Origin: Gigaspora rosea
Lineage: Eukaryota > Glomeromycota > Glomeromycetes > Diversisporales > Gigasporaceae
Assembly: GCA_003550325.1 (NCBI GenBank)
Contig: QKWP01002097.1
Location: forward strand, 11,987 to 75,986
Length of the DNA stretch: 64,000 nt
Reading direction: 5' to 3'
Shown here: positions 33,964 to 47,786 of the stretch, in pieces
Layout: each line of letters begins with the position of its first letter
Position numbering within the stretch: position 1 is the first letter of the stretch
Translations under genes and position numbers: made by a program
The notes under the pieces: generated by a model
What the model was told of the DNA's origin: nothing
What the model saw: the letters and a program-made list of their open reading frames with translations, nothing else
Database searches by the model: none

Positions 33964-34495
33964 AGATATAGTAACTTTAAAGCTATAGCTATTACAAAGT
34001 AACCAGGGTTGGCACAAATGGAATTTGGACAATGGAATTCTGTCTAAATTCAGGTGTCCGAATTGTCCAATCAAAAGCAATAAACATTGGACAGACATAT
34101 GATTTGCTGCCAACGATTAATTGGATACACGTGCTTAGATCAGGTGTACAATGATAATCAAAGTCGATATAAAATTTAAATAACATTTGATCGCATACTC
34201 TTACGACCATATTTATTTATAATTTCTAACTGCTATTTCTTTATTTTCGACTATTTATATTCTGCAACTTTACACGGCATGCAAATTTTTCCGTTGCTAA
34301 CCAAATTAATTTATTATTCAATAGTTATGTATAGACTGGTTTGTTACAAGAATATGAGCTTTATTTAACAAAAGCATATAAAAATGTTCTGAATTAGCCA
34401 TCGATTTATATATGACAGCTAAGTTACTTTTAATTTTTTTTTATAAAAAAAAATAAAATTATCGAAGATTATAACCACATGACTTGCAGATCAGT

Positions 34496-36831
34496 TCAAA
34501 TATTAAATGGAAAAGGTAAATTGGGTGAAAACAATTCATACAATTTCCATTTAGCAGCTTGATTTTCAGCGGGGTGAATTTCTGTATCAAGAAAATCCAT
34601 TTCAGTGTCATCAAGGTCGTCCCGTTCTTCTTCCAGTTCTTCGTCAATTAGTAATTCTTCCCATTCATTAATTACAAGATCCCAATCGCCTTCTGAAGTA
34701 ATATCTTCATTTGCATTGGTTCTTTTAGGTACTTGGTCAGATAATGATGAAGAAACGGAGATAGTAGTAGAGGGGGCAGTAGAAGAAGCATGATTTGATT
34801 GAATATAATTGGATTTGGATTTTTTTTTATGAACTCGTAAGATTTCAGCACGAAGTTGACTCATTGCAACTACTTTCTCATCCTATAATTAAACAAAATT
34901 AATAAAATAAAATTTTATATTTCAAAATAGAACTTACTTTTAGATTACCCCGCAATGGAGAATGTAAAAAGCCCATAGTAGAAAAAAGTCGTTCCACAGA
35001 GGCAGTTGTAATACATATGCCAAATAATTGACATGCAATGCGACTCAATTCAGGTGCTGCACCAGAATTATGTGACCACCAAAGAAGAATGTCTCCTTTA
35101 AATTGTCTAAAGGTTTTTTCAATAAAAGGATACTTTTGCTGTCTGTAAAGTTCGAGTTCATAAAGTAAGTAGTTTGGGTCAACTTCAAACCAAGTTTTGT
35201 AGTAATATGATAACCATGCTCCCATGTGAGTGTAATTAATATATAATTGTGCTTGATTAAAATAATTAAGTCGATATAAAGGGTGAAGAACGAATGAAAG
35301 AAGAAGTAATGGTTGCTCCCATGTAGCCCATCTTTTTTCAAGTCGTGCAATCATTTTTGTTTGAAATGATGATATTTCAAGACCTTTGAATATTTGCATG
35401 AAATAACCAAAGGTATGTAAAACATTATGAAGACGAGCTTTATCACGTTGCATAATATCAAGCGCACCACAAAAAGGATGAAGTATTTCATGTAATGCTA
35501 CAAGCGAGTTCCAAAAAGAATCACGGTTAATGGCAGCTTTAACATCAGCTGGAAGTTTTAATTCATCATCCGAGGCTGCGTCATCTTTGGTAACGAGAGT
35601 CTAAAAAAAATATATATATTACAACTTTAAAATTTTGAATTTTAAATTGTAATAAAATAACTTACTTTTAAAGGATGCTTGTTTTTAAGAATGCTATCGA
35701 AGCATTCAAAATAACTATTCCATCTTGTTATACTTGGTGTGATCAAATTAATGTATTTTTTTAAAACATTCATTTGTTCGTCTCGAAGTTTAGCAGTAAA
35801 ATATACTGAATGATGAAAAAAATAACAATACGAAGTGCACGTTTACTTGCATTTTTAAATTCTACAGATTCTTTGAATATCTCTCCGACACAACAATTTA
35901 CTTGATGTGCGAAACAAGGTATGAACACCTTGTTACGCATTTCACGTCTCAAAATACGACGAGCTGCAGCATATGATCCAGCCGAATCTGTAACAAGGCA
36001 ATTTGCTCTAACATTTAATTCTTTGGTCTCTTCAAAAAGCATACGAATTCGAGCAATTACTTCTTCTGTCCGTTGTCTCTCAATACTAATATCATCTGCT
36101 CTCCAAATTAAAGTTTCTCCTGAAGATGTGATAAACACTACACCCATTAATTCTTGATTTGTAACATTGCGCCAGCCATCAAAAGCAATTGTAATGCCGA
36201 TTTTATCCTGGCAAGCAAGCTCTTTGATTGTTGTTTGAACTTCATTTGTTGCACTCATTAAAATGCGATTACTAAGTGCTTTTCGATCAGGTAATTTTAG
36301 GTATGGAGAAACAAAATTAAATAATTCTTTAATTTCAGGGTTTTCAACCCAGCGAAATGCAAACCCAGCTGAGACTGTAGCCCGAAGTATAAGACGTTCA
36401 AATTTGGGAACTTCAGATGCACTAAGTGGACGGCCAATGTATTGAGGTAATGTTGCTTGTTTTTTTGTAACTGTTAATGAAGTAGAAGAGTAGATTGATG
36501 AATCGGTTTCATCATCGTCATCATCATCATCATCTGTACAAGACATTATTGAATGCTTTTTTGATGTTGAAGGCACAGCCAAACTAAGAATATTTTGTAT
36601 TTGTTCAGATGAAAACTTTGCGGCAAAATAAGGACAGTCTTTAAGATGATTAGCACAATAACGTTTAGTATTTGTAATTTTCATACTATCATCTTGTAAA
36701 GCGATTTCTTTTCCTACTGCTTCCATGCAGGCGCGACAGATGCATTTTCGATTACTTTTATTTGCCATCTCAGATAAAATATAGAAGTATTCGGTAAGCT
36801 TATGTGGTGGTTTTCCTCCTTTACGTTGCAT
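34496..36831 (-). CDS. hAT transposase, three exons, one frameshift
   Basis: Exon 1 is 36831-35666, exon 2 35600-34938, exon 3 34882-34496. Introns of 65 bp (GTAAGT...TTTTAG) and 55 bp (GTAAGT...ATTATAG) both lie in phase 0. Exon 1 has a BED-like zinc-finger region (CICRACMEA, then KRYCANHLKDCPYF), an acidic linker, and a DUF659-like core with ITIAFDGWRNVTNQ and CLVTDSAGSYAAARR then IPCFAHQVNCCVG. Exon 2 carries the C-terminal dimerisation domain (ELSRIACQLFGI, ASVERLFSTMG). Exon 3 is an acidic tail. A run of seven T near 35816-35822 shifts the frame by one; eight would keep it open into VYFTAKLRDEQMNVLKK. So the gene is one base from intact: either a young mutation or a homopolymer sequencing error. 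The protein would move the 34004-38486 element. Confidence 0.85.
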
Positions 36832-37656
36832 AATATCTACTAAAAATTAATGTATTGGATGAATTCAATTAAGAATTAGGCAAGAGTATAAAAATCATTA
36901 CATTACCTAGTATTTGATTTTGAAGCTAGTATTAACAACAAATCTGTAGCTGGATCTATGGCAGTCTTTTGTTGAAGAAAGTTTTTTCTTAATGCGCACG
37001 ACTTATATGATATAAAATCGACCGGACAAAATGCAATATTATAAGAAATTTAACAGTAAGATTTATTATGACCTTATAGAGAATTTATCAAGTCGACATT
37101 AACCAACAGATAAGTTATTTAACTACTTTTATAATTTTTATGAACAATAAATAAAACATTCTATTATTAATCAATTTAATCTTTTTTTTTTTTTTAATCT
37201 TTTCCTTGTATTAATCAAATTAGATTCGAATTGGCTTCTAAACACCTTTTTCATGAGTATTTACACAGCCTTGTTCAAGATCTTAACTTTATTGATATAA
37301 ATTTACTTGTGAATGTGATTTTTTTTTGATTTTTTTTCTTATTGTTAGTTTCTATCAACCGGAATCTAATTATTTTGCTTTATTAGATTAACCCATTTGA
37401 AATATCACATGCATTTCTCATTTCTCTTAGGTCATATCATAGCAGCGTATGTATGCAGGGGGTTTTATTTTTTTTTACAGATCTTTTTAGATTAATTAAT
37501 TAAACCTCGATTCATCTTTAAATATTCAAGCCACCAACGATTCCATTTTTGAATAATACATAATAAACTAAATATGGATAAATAAATACTGGGTATGCAT
37601 ATACTATTATTGTAAAATTCGTGACTTGGCTAATAATACTAGAATTTGCTTAGATA

Positions 37657-37860
37657 GGGTGTTAAAAACTCAAGCCGACTTGAAACAGCCTTGGGAGTTG
37701 ACTTAGTCGATTTTAACTTAGAGTCATATGTTAGAGACAATTTAAATCATTAAGCGCATTGTTTTAATACAATACGTGATATGTATATGCACATGCAAAT
37801 TCTTTGAAGTTGACTTTAAAGAGACAACTCAAAGTCGACTAAAGAGCATTTTAACACCCC
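37657..37860. mobile_element. MITE with GGGTGTTAAAA ends inside the hAT element
   Basis: GGGTGTTAAAA at 37657 and TTTTAACACCCC ending 37860, flanked by TA (37655-37656, 37861-37862). Several TCGACTT/AAGTCGA motifs lie inside. 204 bp. Confidence 0.65.
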
Positions 37861-38494
37861 TAGCAAAGGTTAAATTTAGCCTAGGCATTTTTTTATTAAT
37901 TTTTTTTTCATTTTTATTTGATTTTTACATGGGTAAATCCAAGCTTATGCTTATTATGTTAAAAAAAAAAAAATTAACTGACCATTTGGTTTAAATTTAT
38001 ATAAATTTTAGACGAAAAGTTTTAAATGGATCAGATTAGTTTTGGTTCAACTGATAAGATAGAAATAGAGATGAATTTGTCTTAAAAACACCGAATTAGA
38101 ACCAGTCTTTTGATGATCATATGGTCATTTGTTTCATAGTCTTTAAAATTGGCCCGACTAGTCTTCATAAATAGACAATTACAGGTGATTACTTATTTAT
38201 ACTATTGTTTCAAATCATATAGTTAGTTAATAAAACGATTAGAATTTATGAGACCTTCTATCATTTTACTCAAATTGGCCATATTTAAAATTTATACTAG
38301 TAAATTATGATTGGACATAGCATTGGACAATGGACAATTGTCCTAATTGTCCTATGTAATATCTCTGGATACTGTTTAATCACAACTGAAGCTGCGCCAC
38401 ATCGGACTCTGGAAATTACATAGGACAATTTGGAAATGTCCAATGTCCAATGAAAAATCACTGGATATGTATCTTGCCCAACCCTGAAAGTAAC

Positions 38495-39742
38495 TATATA
38501 GTTACTTTATAGTTACTTTAAAGTAGTTCTAAAGTTGCTAAATTGAATGTTTCTGTAAAGTTTTGACAAAAACTTGAGTTTTTGGTTCTATGTTTTTATT
38601 AGTACTAGAGTCTTTACCAAAGAGTCAACTCCAAAAGAAAAACTTTTTTATATTTTTATTTTAGTTTTTTTAATATTTGATCTAAAACTCTGGTTCCTAG
38701 TTGCTATTAGATAAAGTTTTGTTATATGCCAATATACTAGTTATAAAGTTTCAAAGATTGGTATTTATAAAAAAAGTTGGTACAAGAGATTGTTAAAAAG
38801 AGTTAAAAAAAAATAAAAATAATTTTTGCTATCAAAATTATATTTATATATCTCTACTCTTAATTTAAGCTATAAATAAACTAAATAATAAAAATTCAAT
38901 TTCAAATCATAATAAAAGCAGTTTATTATAATTATAATAAAATTTGAATTTATTTTATATTTAATTTTTAAAAATTTTTGGGGCCTTTTTGTTAGGTTTT
39001 TTTTTAATAGATAAATTAGGGTTTAGGATTAGAATTATTAAAAAAAAAGAGTATAGGTAGATTTTGGCAGAGCTTATATTTTTAAATTGAGACCTCTAAA
39101 TTTTACAATAATCTGTTACATTCAATAAACAAAATTATGCTAATATAATAGTATATCAAAATAAACAGTATGAAATAGCAAAAAACATCCAATAATTTTT
39201 TAAAAGTACCAAATTTTAATCAATTCTGATTATACTGTATATTAAATGCCTTTAAACTAAAATAACTTTATACTTAAATTATCAAAAAAAAAAATCTAAC
39301 AGAATTGTAGTTTAACCAACTTGCAACAAATCTGTTAGAAAAGGTTTTTAATTATATTGTAAGTTTTTGAGTTATAACACTTTTTATAAAAATAATCAGG
39401 TGTTTTTTTGCTGCCCTGTATTTAAAATAAGATAACTTTTTCTATTTTGCAGTTCGTTCAAAAATGATAAATTTTACACAATCTAATTATAGAAAATTTT
39501 TTTTTATTACCCCATTTTTGTAATATTCGAAATTAAAATTCTATAAATTTGTTCAATATTGTAAATAATAACATGCTCACTAATATATATAGTTGAAAGA
39601 TTATATTATCGAATAATCGCGTTTTTCTTATTACCAACCATAACTCAAATTTCATGAAAATTTTAAATTTTTTAAGTAATTGAAGTTAAAAATATGTTTG
39701 CTAATGATACAAATAACATTATTCCTATTAAACATAAAAGTT
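38495..39742. other. Spacer between hAT element and SEC7 3' end
   Basis: AT-rich; begins with repeated TAGTTACTTTA units (38497-38525). A TTAGGGTTTAGGATTAG stretch lies at 39016-39033. No gene seen. Confidence 0.4.
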
Positions 39743-42700
39743 CTAATCAAAATTCAAGAATTCATCCCCAACTTTTTCTAAAAATTCTTGAATAGCAACT
39801 TTAACATCAACTCTATCTATCCCAATAATTTTAATTACTAATTTATAAAAATCTGGAATTTGTTTTCTTAAACCTACTGATATATTTGTTTTACTATCAT
39901 CGTCATCTATATCAATATCGCTATTCCATTTAGTCTTACACAATTCTCTTAGAATTGTAACTACTAATGGTGACCAATTGTTAAATTCTCTTTGTTGTTG
40001 TTGATTTGATAATGGCTCATGCATTAATTTAACGATTTTTTGAAGTACAAGAGTTGATTCTTCAATCAAAGGTGATAATAAATCTTGATCACTATCACCA
40101 AATGTCCGATAAAGATCAAAAAGGATTGAAAGAAATACAGATAATGATAAAGTTTCTTGTTTTGTAAGATTAGGTAATTGTTGAACATATCCTGCTTTTA
40201 AGAGGGAACGACGAAGATCATGATTTGCATTGAAATCGTGAGCAAATTTGTAAGAATTATATAGACATCTCAACCATCTGTTCCGAAATTCTGCTGGCAT
40301 CTGAACGAGAAAATGAACTTGTTCTTTATCATTAAGTGCAAGGTCTTGAACAGTTTGAATAACAATAAGTTGAGTTCCGCATTTTATAACAATGTATTGA
40401 AAATCTATATCAACCTTAGAACTACTTTGATCAGGTGTGAAAGATGGTGGATTATCAGGTGACTGTATATTCGTTGAATCGCTCATTAACGGAATTCCAC
40501 CACCTATCGGAGCATTCTTTGTGCTTCTTATATCATTCTTTTCATTGTCACCAGTTTCTGTCGTTATTTCTATCTCCAAAAGTTCATTTGGAGTCGTCCA
40601 TTTAAAAATACCCTCCAATGTTGTTGTAACAATTCCCCAAGTGATATTATCAAATTTTGAACCATTTTTTGATATTAGATTGTGGAAACAACGGATTCCA
40701 GTTTGACCCAATTTTTCATTTTTACGTTTAATTAGAGCGACTAATAAATCTAACAATTCTACTAAAAATTCAGATTTTGTAACAAATATATCATGAAAAT
40801 TAGTATAAATATCTACTATAGAACGAATGGTTTGAATCCATATTTCTATAGTTGATTCAGGTCTCTTATCAATTGCCGATGACGATTGCTGTGATAATGT
40901 AGGCTCTTTGAGATCTTCAAATATAGGCATTATAGCATTTCTAAAAATTTTAATCCAATAATTTATTTCGAATAAATGTCCTGTAGATTTCAAAATTTCA
41001 AAGAGTGTTTCCAAAGCTTTATTTCTAATAGCCTGAGATTCTGAATCAATTACAAGACGTGAAAGACCAGATACAACAGGGAACCATTTTAAAAAGAATT
41101 GCTCTTCTTCGATATGTTGCAATTTTTTTTTGGAAGCAGCAACTTGTTCTGGTGGTATTGTCGATGGTAATACAATAATGTTTTCTTTTCGATTTTCACC
41201 TTTTGTTAAATTGTCCACATCTTTCACTAAAACTTTAACACAACCTTGTAACATTCTAATAGATTCATTGACAAATTCTTTTTCCTTGCAATTAAATGCA
41301 AATTCAACTAAACAATTTACGAAATCTACAAATGCTGGCCCTATAAGGTCTAAATGTTTTTGATATACCAATCTAACAACATCAAATGTTGTTTCAACTA
41401 ATTGAGTATTTTCATCAGATGCTGCACGACCAAATACTACAAAAATACTTTTCCAACCAGATTTTATATTTCTCGCACGAGCAGAAATCATTTGAATAAT
41501 TGATTGTATAATAAGATCATGAATATTTGGAGAAGGATTATTTTTGATGATTTGTTCGAACGGCTTCATAAATTCACTTTGAGTATTATAATGAGATAAT
41601 TCATCCCTTTCTAAGAATTTCATACTTAATTGCCGAAGAGAATCAATTGCAAAAGTGGCAACTATATGGTTTGCATGACATCCTACGGCAATGAAATGAG
41701 GTTGGAGAATTTTCCAAATATGGGTCCATTCAAATCGAATACGTGACATGTTATAATAAGCTATTATAAATTTGTTTGTATAAAAAAAATTGTTATTTTA
41801 TGGAAAACAAAGTTAATTACATAATAATAATAATAATAATTGTTAAAAAGCCTACCAATTTCAACGATTCGTTGAAGACTAAACATTCTTGGTGATGATC
41901 TTGAAGAATTAACTTCTTCAAGAGAAACGGCACAGAGAGCAGTAAAAAAGTGTACTATCGCATCACCACTTAATTTCACGCTGTTTGTAAAAATTCTATC
42001 TATAGCAATTATTGTACTCTGAGATTGAAATTCTTTCATCAAACCACTAATAGAATTACTACGTGTTGTATTAGTATTTTGACGAGTTGGAGAAGTATTT
42101 AATGGAAGATTTGAAGTAGATGATGAAGTTTCGTTACGACCATTTTGTGAAGAATAATCCAATCCACTAACACCCTCTGCATTATAAACACCAGATCCTG
42201 CAGAACTATCAATTAATTGATAACGTTCCATGGTAGATACAGTTTTTAATACTATAAGCCATGTAGATTGTAATCCTTCACCATGTGAATTAGCAGCCAA
42301 AAGTAATGTTCGAATTGCTGCTACATTTTTTGGTCTCATCTCATCGACATGATTTAAACCAGTCAATTTAGCCAATGAAGAAACAAAAGCATCACGTTCA
42401 ACATCCATACGAAATATACTACTTATTCGAATAGCACCAAGAAATCCTTCAAGACATAATTCAATTGCTTCTTGATTTGATTGAGAAAAATCAATACCTT
42501 TGGTATTTGATGAAGGATTATCAGCTTCTTCAAATACGAGACTGAGAGTAGCCATTAAAGGCCAACAAACCACAGCAAACATAGGTTTAACATGATCTGC
42601 GTGTGAAGCATTTCTCCAAGCAGCAGGAGTTTGACCTTGTCTATTACTTTTTAAAAGTGCTTGACTCTTTTTTTGCATTTGAGAAATTTCTCTTTCATAT

Positions 42701-45700
42701 AATTCTTGACGTTCTCTATCATTAGCATGACTAATAGCAGTTTTTGCCACTTCAGAGAATTGTTCTTCTTCCATTACAATTTCATTATTTGCAATTTCAT
42801 CAAATATTTCACCTAAAAATTCATCAGGAAGATCGTTATTATTATTTATACCACGATTATTCTTTATAAATTCAATTTTATCCATTCTACGTTTTACTTT
42901 TGCTGAATGTTGATCAGTATTCAATATAATAGTAGAATAAGCTAAAATATAAGCAGTATCAGCATTTGCAAAAATATCAGGATTAGTTTCACAATAACGA
43001 TCAGCGAATTTTTCCATTATACGATCAATTTTTTGAGCTTCTCCTGGAAGTCTAAAAGTTTGTAAAAAAGATCTTAAAGCATCTACAAAACCTAAACCTG
43101 TAAAATCCATACGATCAACAAATGCGTGCATAATTTTGATTGCTTCTTGATCACTTTCACCTAAATATTCACCAATTGAAACTTTATTTAATCCAGGAGT
43201 TGATAATAGGAAAGCTATTATACTATCACTATCATTCTTTAAAAAACCATGATCTATCAAAAAGTTTAGACCTTTTTGTGGTTTTGCATTGAATAATTTA
43301 ATTCCTTCACGTAAAGTTTGCTTTCTTGACATCATTTCATGATATTGAGCAGGATTATCTTCATTATCATCAGTACCAATACTACTAACACTTGAATTAG
43401 AATGAGAAGTTGAAAAATTAACACTTGATAAAGGATTTTTTGAGAAAATGATTGGAGGAGCTTTATCTTCAATAGGATCAGGAATCGAATTTTGTGGTTG
43501 TGAAGGTAGAGAATCATTACCATTTTTTCTTTCTAAATCTTTACACCATTCAATTAAAGAATTTACAATAGCCACCATACATTTTAAACCTTTTAATCTT
43601 AAAATTTTGTCTTGCATAGCTATTAAATCCGCATTTGCAGAACCACCACCTATTAAACTTGACATACCAGAACTAGTTGGAATTTTTGTACGTAATTGAG
43701 CAACTTTTGATAAAGAAGTAACAATTCGTTCAAATACACTAACCATTGAAATATCACAATCATAATTCAAATAAATATCTAAAAGAATTTGAGGTTTTTG
43801 ACAAATTTTCATAAGACCTTGTAAAACTAAATGTTTTTGTAAATAAGTAGCATTACTCATATCCAAGAAACGTAAATAAATTTCATTAAATAAAACTTCT
43901 AATTCAGTTTTTAATGGAGCACGATAATAACGTAATAACATTAAAAAATTAGATAAAGAAAGTTCAAATAATTGTTCATTAGATGATACACCATTTTGTG
44001 ATAAAGAAACACAAAGAGCTTGACGAATTAATTTAATATAAATATCATCATTATGAAAGATAGGACCAGAATTATCCAACATTGATAAAATTAATTCCAA
44101 AACCAAAGATCTACCACGAATATTTATTTCATCAATTTGAGAATTTTCATCACCTTCAGATCTTAAAGAAAATAAACAAAACATTCTAAAAGTTAAATAT
44201 AAATCTTTTCGTAAAATATCAAAGAATTTACGTTTTGAAATCTTTTCTTTTGGTTTCGATTTTCGTCTTTTTATAGTTGGTGGTATAGTTATGGTTAAAT
44301 CTTTCATAGCGGTCGAAGAAGATCTACGTCGTAACAAAGGTTGCTTTGTCTTATCATCATTAAGTTGAACATCTTTTGAAGATTCATCTTTTGTATCCTT
44401 TGTATCCTTTGTATCATTTTTAACATCTTCTTTAACGGAACTGTCTTTTGTGGATTCATCTTCAATAGAATTACCCTTCGTAGAACCTTCTTTTGTATGT
44501 TCATCTTCAATAGAATTATCTCTCGTAGAACCTTCCTTTATGTGTTCATCTTCAATAGAATTATCTCTCGTTTTAACGAAAACGTATTGTTTTAATTCTT
44601 CTTCTGATAACGGTTCTGATGATTTTTCATTATCATCAATCACAGTTTTCTCACAATTTTCAGGATCAGTTTCTTTGTTAATTAATTCATTTTCAACAAC
44701 TTCATTTATAATAGTTTCAGATTTTACTTCATCTTCTTGAGCCAAATTTACATTTTTTATAAATGATTCAGGATTATCATTTATTTGATCACCATCAATC
44801 TCCTTATCCTTATTATTATCATTATTTACAGGGACGTTAATAACATCTTCTGTATGATCAGATACTTTAGCATCTGCATTGTCATTGTCATTGTCATTGT
44901 CATTGTCGTTGTCATTGTCATTGTCGTTGCCACTAGAATCTTTTTTGACAAGAACTTCACCGTTAATAATATTTGATTCAGAAACATCAGTTTTTAAATC
45001 AGGAGAATTAACACCATTAACATCTACATTAACATCTAAATTTACATCACCATCAATGATAACTTTTCCCTCTTTATCATCATCGCTATTATCTTTACTA
45101 TTATCATCTTTCTCATTATCTATACCATCAATTTCTTCAAAATCATCTTTATTTACGGGACTAGAATCAGAATTTGTTGTATGAGGAGTTTGAGGAGTAT
45201 TAGATAAATTTTTTGAAGGATTATTTTTTGATAATTCTAGAGCAAATTCTTCACATCTCGAAACAATAAAATTAGAGATTTGAGTTAATTCAGCCTTTGC
45301 AGTAGCTTGATTTACTTGACTTTTTGAGTAACAATAAATATTACAACAAGTTTGAATAATTTTAAGTAAACTAATACCATGAACAGGACATTGTTCAGTT
45401 GTAACAAGAGTAAGTAATACTTTTAAAATTTGTAATTGAACAGTTTGATCAGTTTGAGGACCAGTAAATCCTATGCAAACAGTATGAACTACATCATCAA
45501 TTAATCTAGTAGGATTTGGATAATTAACAGAAGGATTCGTGGTAGAAATACCATCATTAGAATCATCATTATCAAAAGGAGTATCAGAAATATCAATACA
45601 TGATAAATCATTTGATTCACTAAATCCACTTGTTGTAGTTGAATTTTTAATTTTTGAATCACGTTTTTTGATAGGATTATTTTTTGGAGGAACAATTGGA

Positions 45701-46308
45701 CTAGAACCTTTAAGTAAACCATGAGCAATAATTTTTTGTAAACAATCCAAAGCTAACACACGAATGTTAGTTGGAATTGAATTACCACAAGCTATTCTAA
45801 AAGGTTGCCAATAATTATCTGCTAAAATTTTTGGTAAATCTTCACCAACACGAGCAAACAAACTACTAGATATTGATAAACGAGAATTAGTTTGAGATGA
45901 TATACTTTGAGAATTTTTTGGTGAAGAACTATTTGGTTTTGATTCTTTTTCTTCAACTTTTTCAACCGCTTTTTCGGCCGCTTTTTCAGCAGCTTTTTCA
46001 GCACCTCTTTGACTAGTTTCTCCAGCAGATCCATTCGTAGGAGATTGTGTTTGCGGTGGATTATTAATTGTATTATTATTTGATATTGACCCATTTTCAG
46101 AATTATTTATTATCGGGGCAACTTCAACAGTATCATTTTCAACTTTTGCTTTTAATTTTCCATTTTTTATAGCTTTCTTTTTAGCAATATAATTTATTTC
46201 TTGTTGAAGCTTTTCTAAAGCGGTAGTACAAGCTTGTTCAAGTTCTTTTTGCCTCGATGATTGAGCTTCGACTAAAAGCCTTTCTAAGGCACCCTTAAGG
46301 ATGCTCAT
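39743..46308 (-). CDS. SEC7: SEC7-family ARF guanine-nucleotide exchange factor
   Basis: Large BIG/Sec7-type GEF that activates Arf GTPases at the trans-Golgi for vesicle coat assembly. Two exons, 46308-41856 and 41760-39743, are joined by a 95-bp phase-1 intron (GTAGGC...TAATAG); the splice gives VEIAYYNMSRIRFEW, matching the conserved family segment. The product is 2,156 residues, in the family's usual range. Domains: N-terminal DCB region (about 1-330, with PFRIACGNSIPTNIRVLALD); a long acidic, repetitive linker (about 370-680); the HUS box NYDCD at 848-852; the catalytic Sec7 domain at about 995-1185, with the glutamic finger Glu1090 in FRLPGEAQKIDR and the loop AYSTIILNTDQHSAKVK; then C-terminal HDS repeats to the end (WFPVVSGLSRLVID, FLERDELSHY). 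All key residues are present. The start is the first ATG of the open frame, and no signal peptide is expected. The only confident host gene in the window; single-copy essential role inferred from the family. Confidence 0.95.
44290..44580 (-). repeat. Coding repeat in the SEC7 linker
   Basis: The linker repeats RDNSIEDEH-KEGST about three times with drift, followed by DTKDTKDTKD. It encodes an acidic, disordered stretch upstream of the HUS region and is not expected to affect catalysis. Confidence 0.8.
44878..44930 (-). repeat. Hexamer-type microsatellite encoding Asn-Asp repeat
   Basis: CATTGT units repeated about nine times on the plus strand encode alternating Asn-Asp at about residues 461-478 of SEC7. 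Length is a multiple of six, so the frame is kept. Confidence 0.9.
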
Positions 46309-47686
46309 TTTGATATATTTAATATCTATTAATTATGTGATTCTATATATGTTATAAAATAAAAAAGTTGTCGCTGTCGTTGTCGTTGCTAGTTAAATCA
46401 CAATTTTTTTTTAAAAAATGGGGGTTATTTGATTCTCGAAAATAAGAATGAAGAAGAAGAAAAAAAAAAAACAAATCGGAAATATTCGATTTTTGAAAAA
46501 ATGTTCATTCAAGCCACAATATGAAACAAGCTTAGCCTTGAAGCTTAGAAGACGAAGCCCGCTGACCGGGCAGTGTAGAAAAAAAAAAAATAAATTATGT
46601 ATAACAATAAAAATTAAGAAAAATCAACGGGTATATATATTTATGTATAATGTATAATGTATAATTAAACAATGTGCAACAATCAATTTTCCCTGACCAG
46701 TCTCCACATGCCACGATACCAATTATATAAGCCACGAGTTTTTGTTAAATTGACGTCGCATATAAATTTGTTTTTTTTTTTTTTAGACAGGAGATCGACG
46801 GAAATAAATTTTTCGGTTTTTAAAATAGATCCAACTTATAACCCAGCCGACTCTGATTTTTTAAACTTAAAATTTTTACCATCTGCTATCTTGTAATTAT
46901 TTATTAAAAACTTAGAAACTAAAAGCCAGGGTGCTGGGTCTTCTCTTGTTAAATTTTATATAAAAACAAAGAAAGACAAAATAATAAACATTGTATCGTT
47001 TTTTTTCTAACGAGACAAGCAATATTTCGCATTGAATTTAGTCCTAGTAAATAGTCTACAGCAATTAGGTTGTACTAGAGGACTGTCAAGTTCAGAAATC
47101 ATATGACTTGCAGCAGCAAGTTTAATAATAATTTTGAAAAGAGGCATTCCGGGAATATTCCCAGTTAAAAATATGCATTGCACTGACCTCCTTTTCACAG
47201 TTTGTGTTTAGTTATACAAAAAAAAAACTATAATTTGTATGCTGGTAATTAAACGGGAGGTCTCGTGCTAAAACCTTTTAATGTTAAATAGTTCACTACG
47301 TTAAATTGAATAATAATCTTACAGTTAAATACAGTTTGCTGTATGATACTAAATCATAACAGCCATAATACTCTATAGGTTATAACAAATAATGACTTTT
47401 ATATCCAGTCATATTTCGAAAAATTACAAAAACGGATTCCACAGAAGACCTTCTAAAATCCCGGCAATAGATAATTGGTTGACTCTATTACCAATTATAT
47501 ATATCGATATATAATTATCTTATTACTGTATATGGGCTATAAATAATTCCTCGTATTCATTAGATTTTTTTTTTTTGTTACATATATGGGATTAAAATAA
47601 TTAAAATAGGGATGGGCAAATGTAATAATTAATGTAAGCAATTTATCAATTTTTTTTAACCGTTAAAATACATTGTATAGAACAAG
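46309..47686. other. SEC7 upstream region, no second gene recognised
   Basis: Directly upstream of the SEC7 start is a GTCGCTGTCGTTGTCGTTGC stretch (about 46369). Short frames at 46448-46896 lack any domain. No TATA or factor site can be assigned with confidence. Confidence 0.4.
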
Positions 47687-47786
47687 TTGCGAGCTAGTGA
47701 AATCGCTACATAGATCAGGTTAATTTTTTTGTTTTATTATATAAAAACGGATCTCTCCCTCATGTGATTATTTTACTAGCTCGCAA
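47687..47786. mobile_element. 100-bp MITE with TTGCGAGCTAGT ends
   Basis: TTGCGAGCTAGTGAAAT at 47687 and its inverse (16 of 17 positions) ending 47786. Too small to code. Confidence 0.6.

Larger units (their letters stand above)
34004..38486 (-). mobile_element. Complete hAT transposon, 8-bp TSD
   Basis: The left end CAGGGTTGGCACAAATGG and, inverted, the right end CAGGGTTGGGCAAGATAC are classic hAT tips. A perfect 8-bp AAAGTAAC duplication lies at 33996-34003 and 38487-38494. Repeated TTGGACAAT-type motifs fill both subterminal regions (34018-34070; 38310-38450) and are candidate transposase-binding sites. The element is 4,483 bp. It encodes the transposase at 34496-36831 on the minus strand and carries a 204-bp MITE in its non-coding 5' part. 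Confidence 0.9.

Noticed and set aside
43332..45728. Antisense and out-of-frame ORFs across SEC7
   Set aside because: They are shadows of the SEC7 frame, rich in hydrophobic or simple repeats dictated by it.
46448..46896. Small genes upstream of SEC7
   Set aside because: The frames are short and lysine-rich from A runs, or have no recognisable domain.
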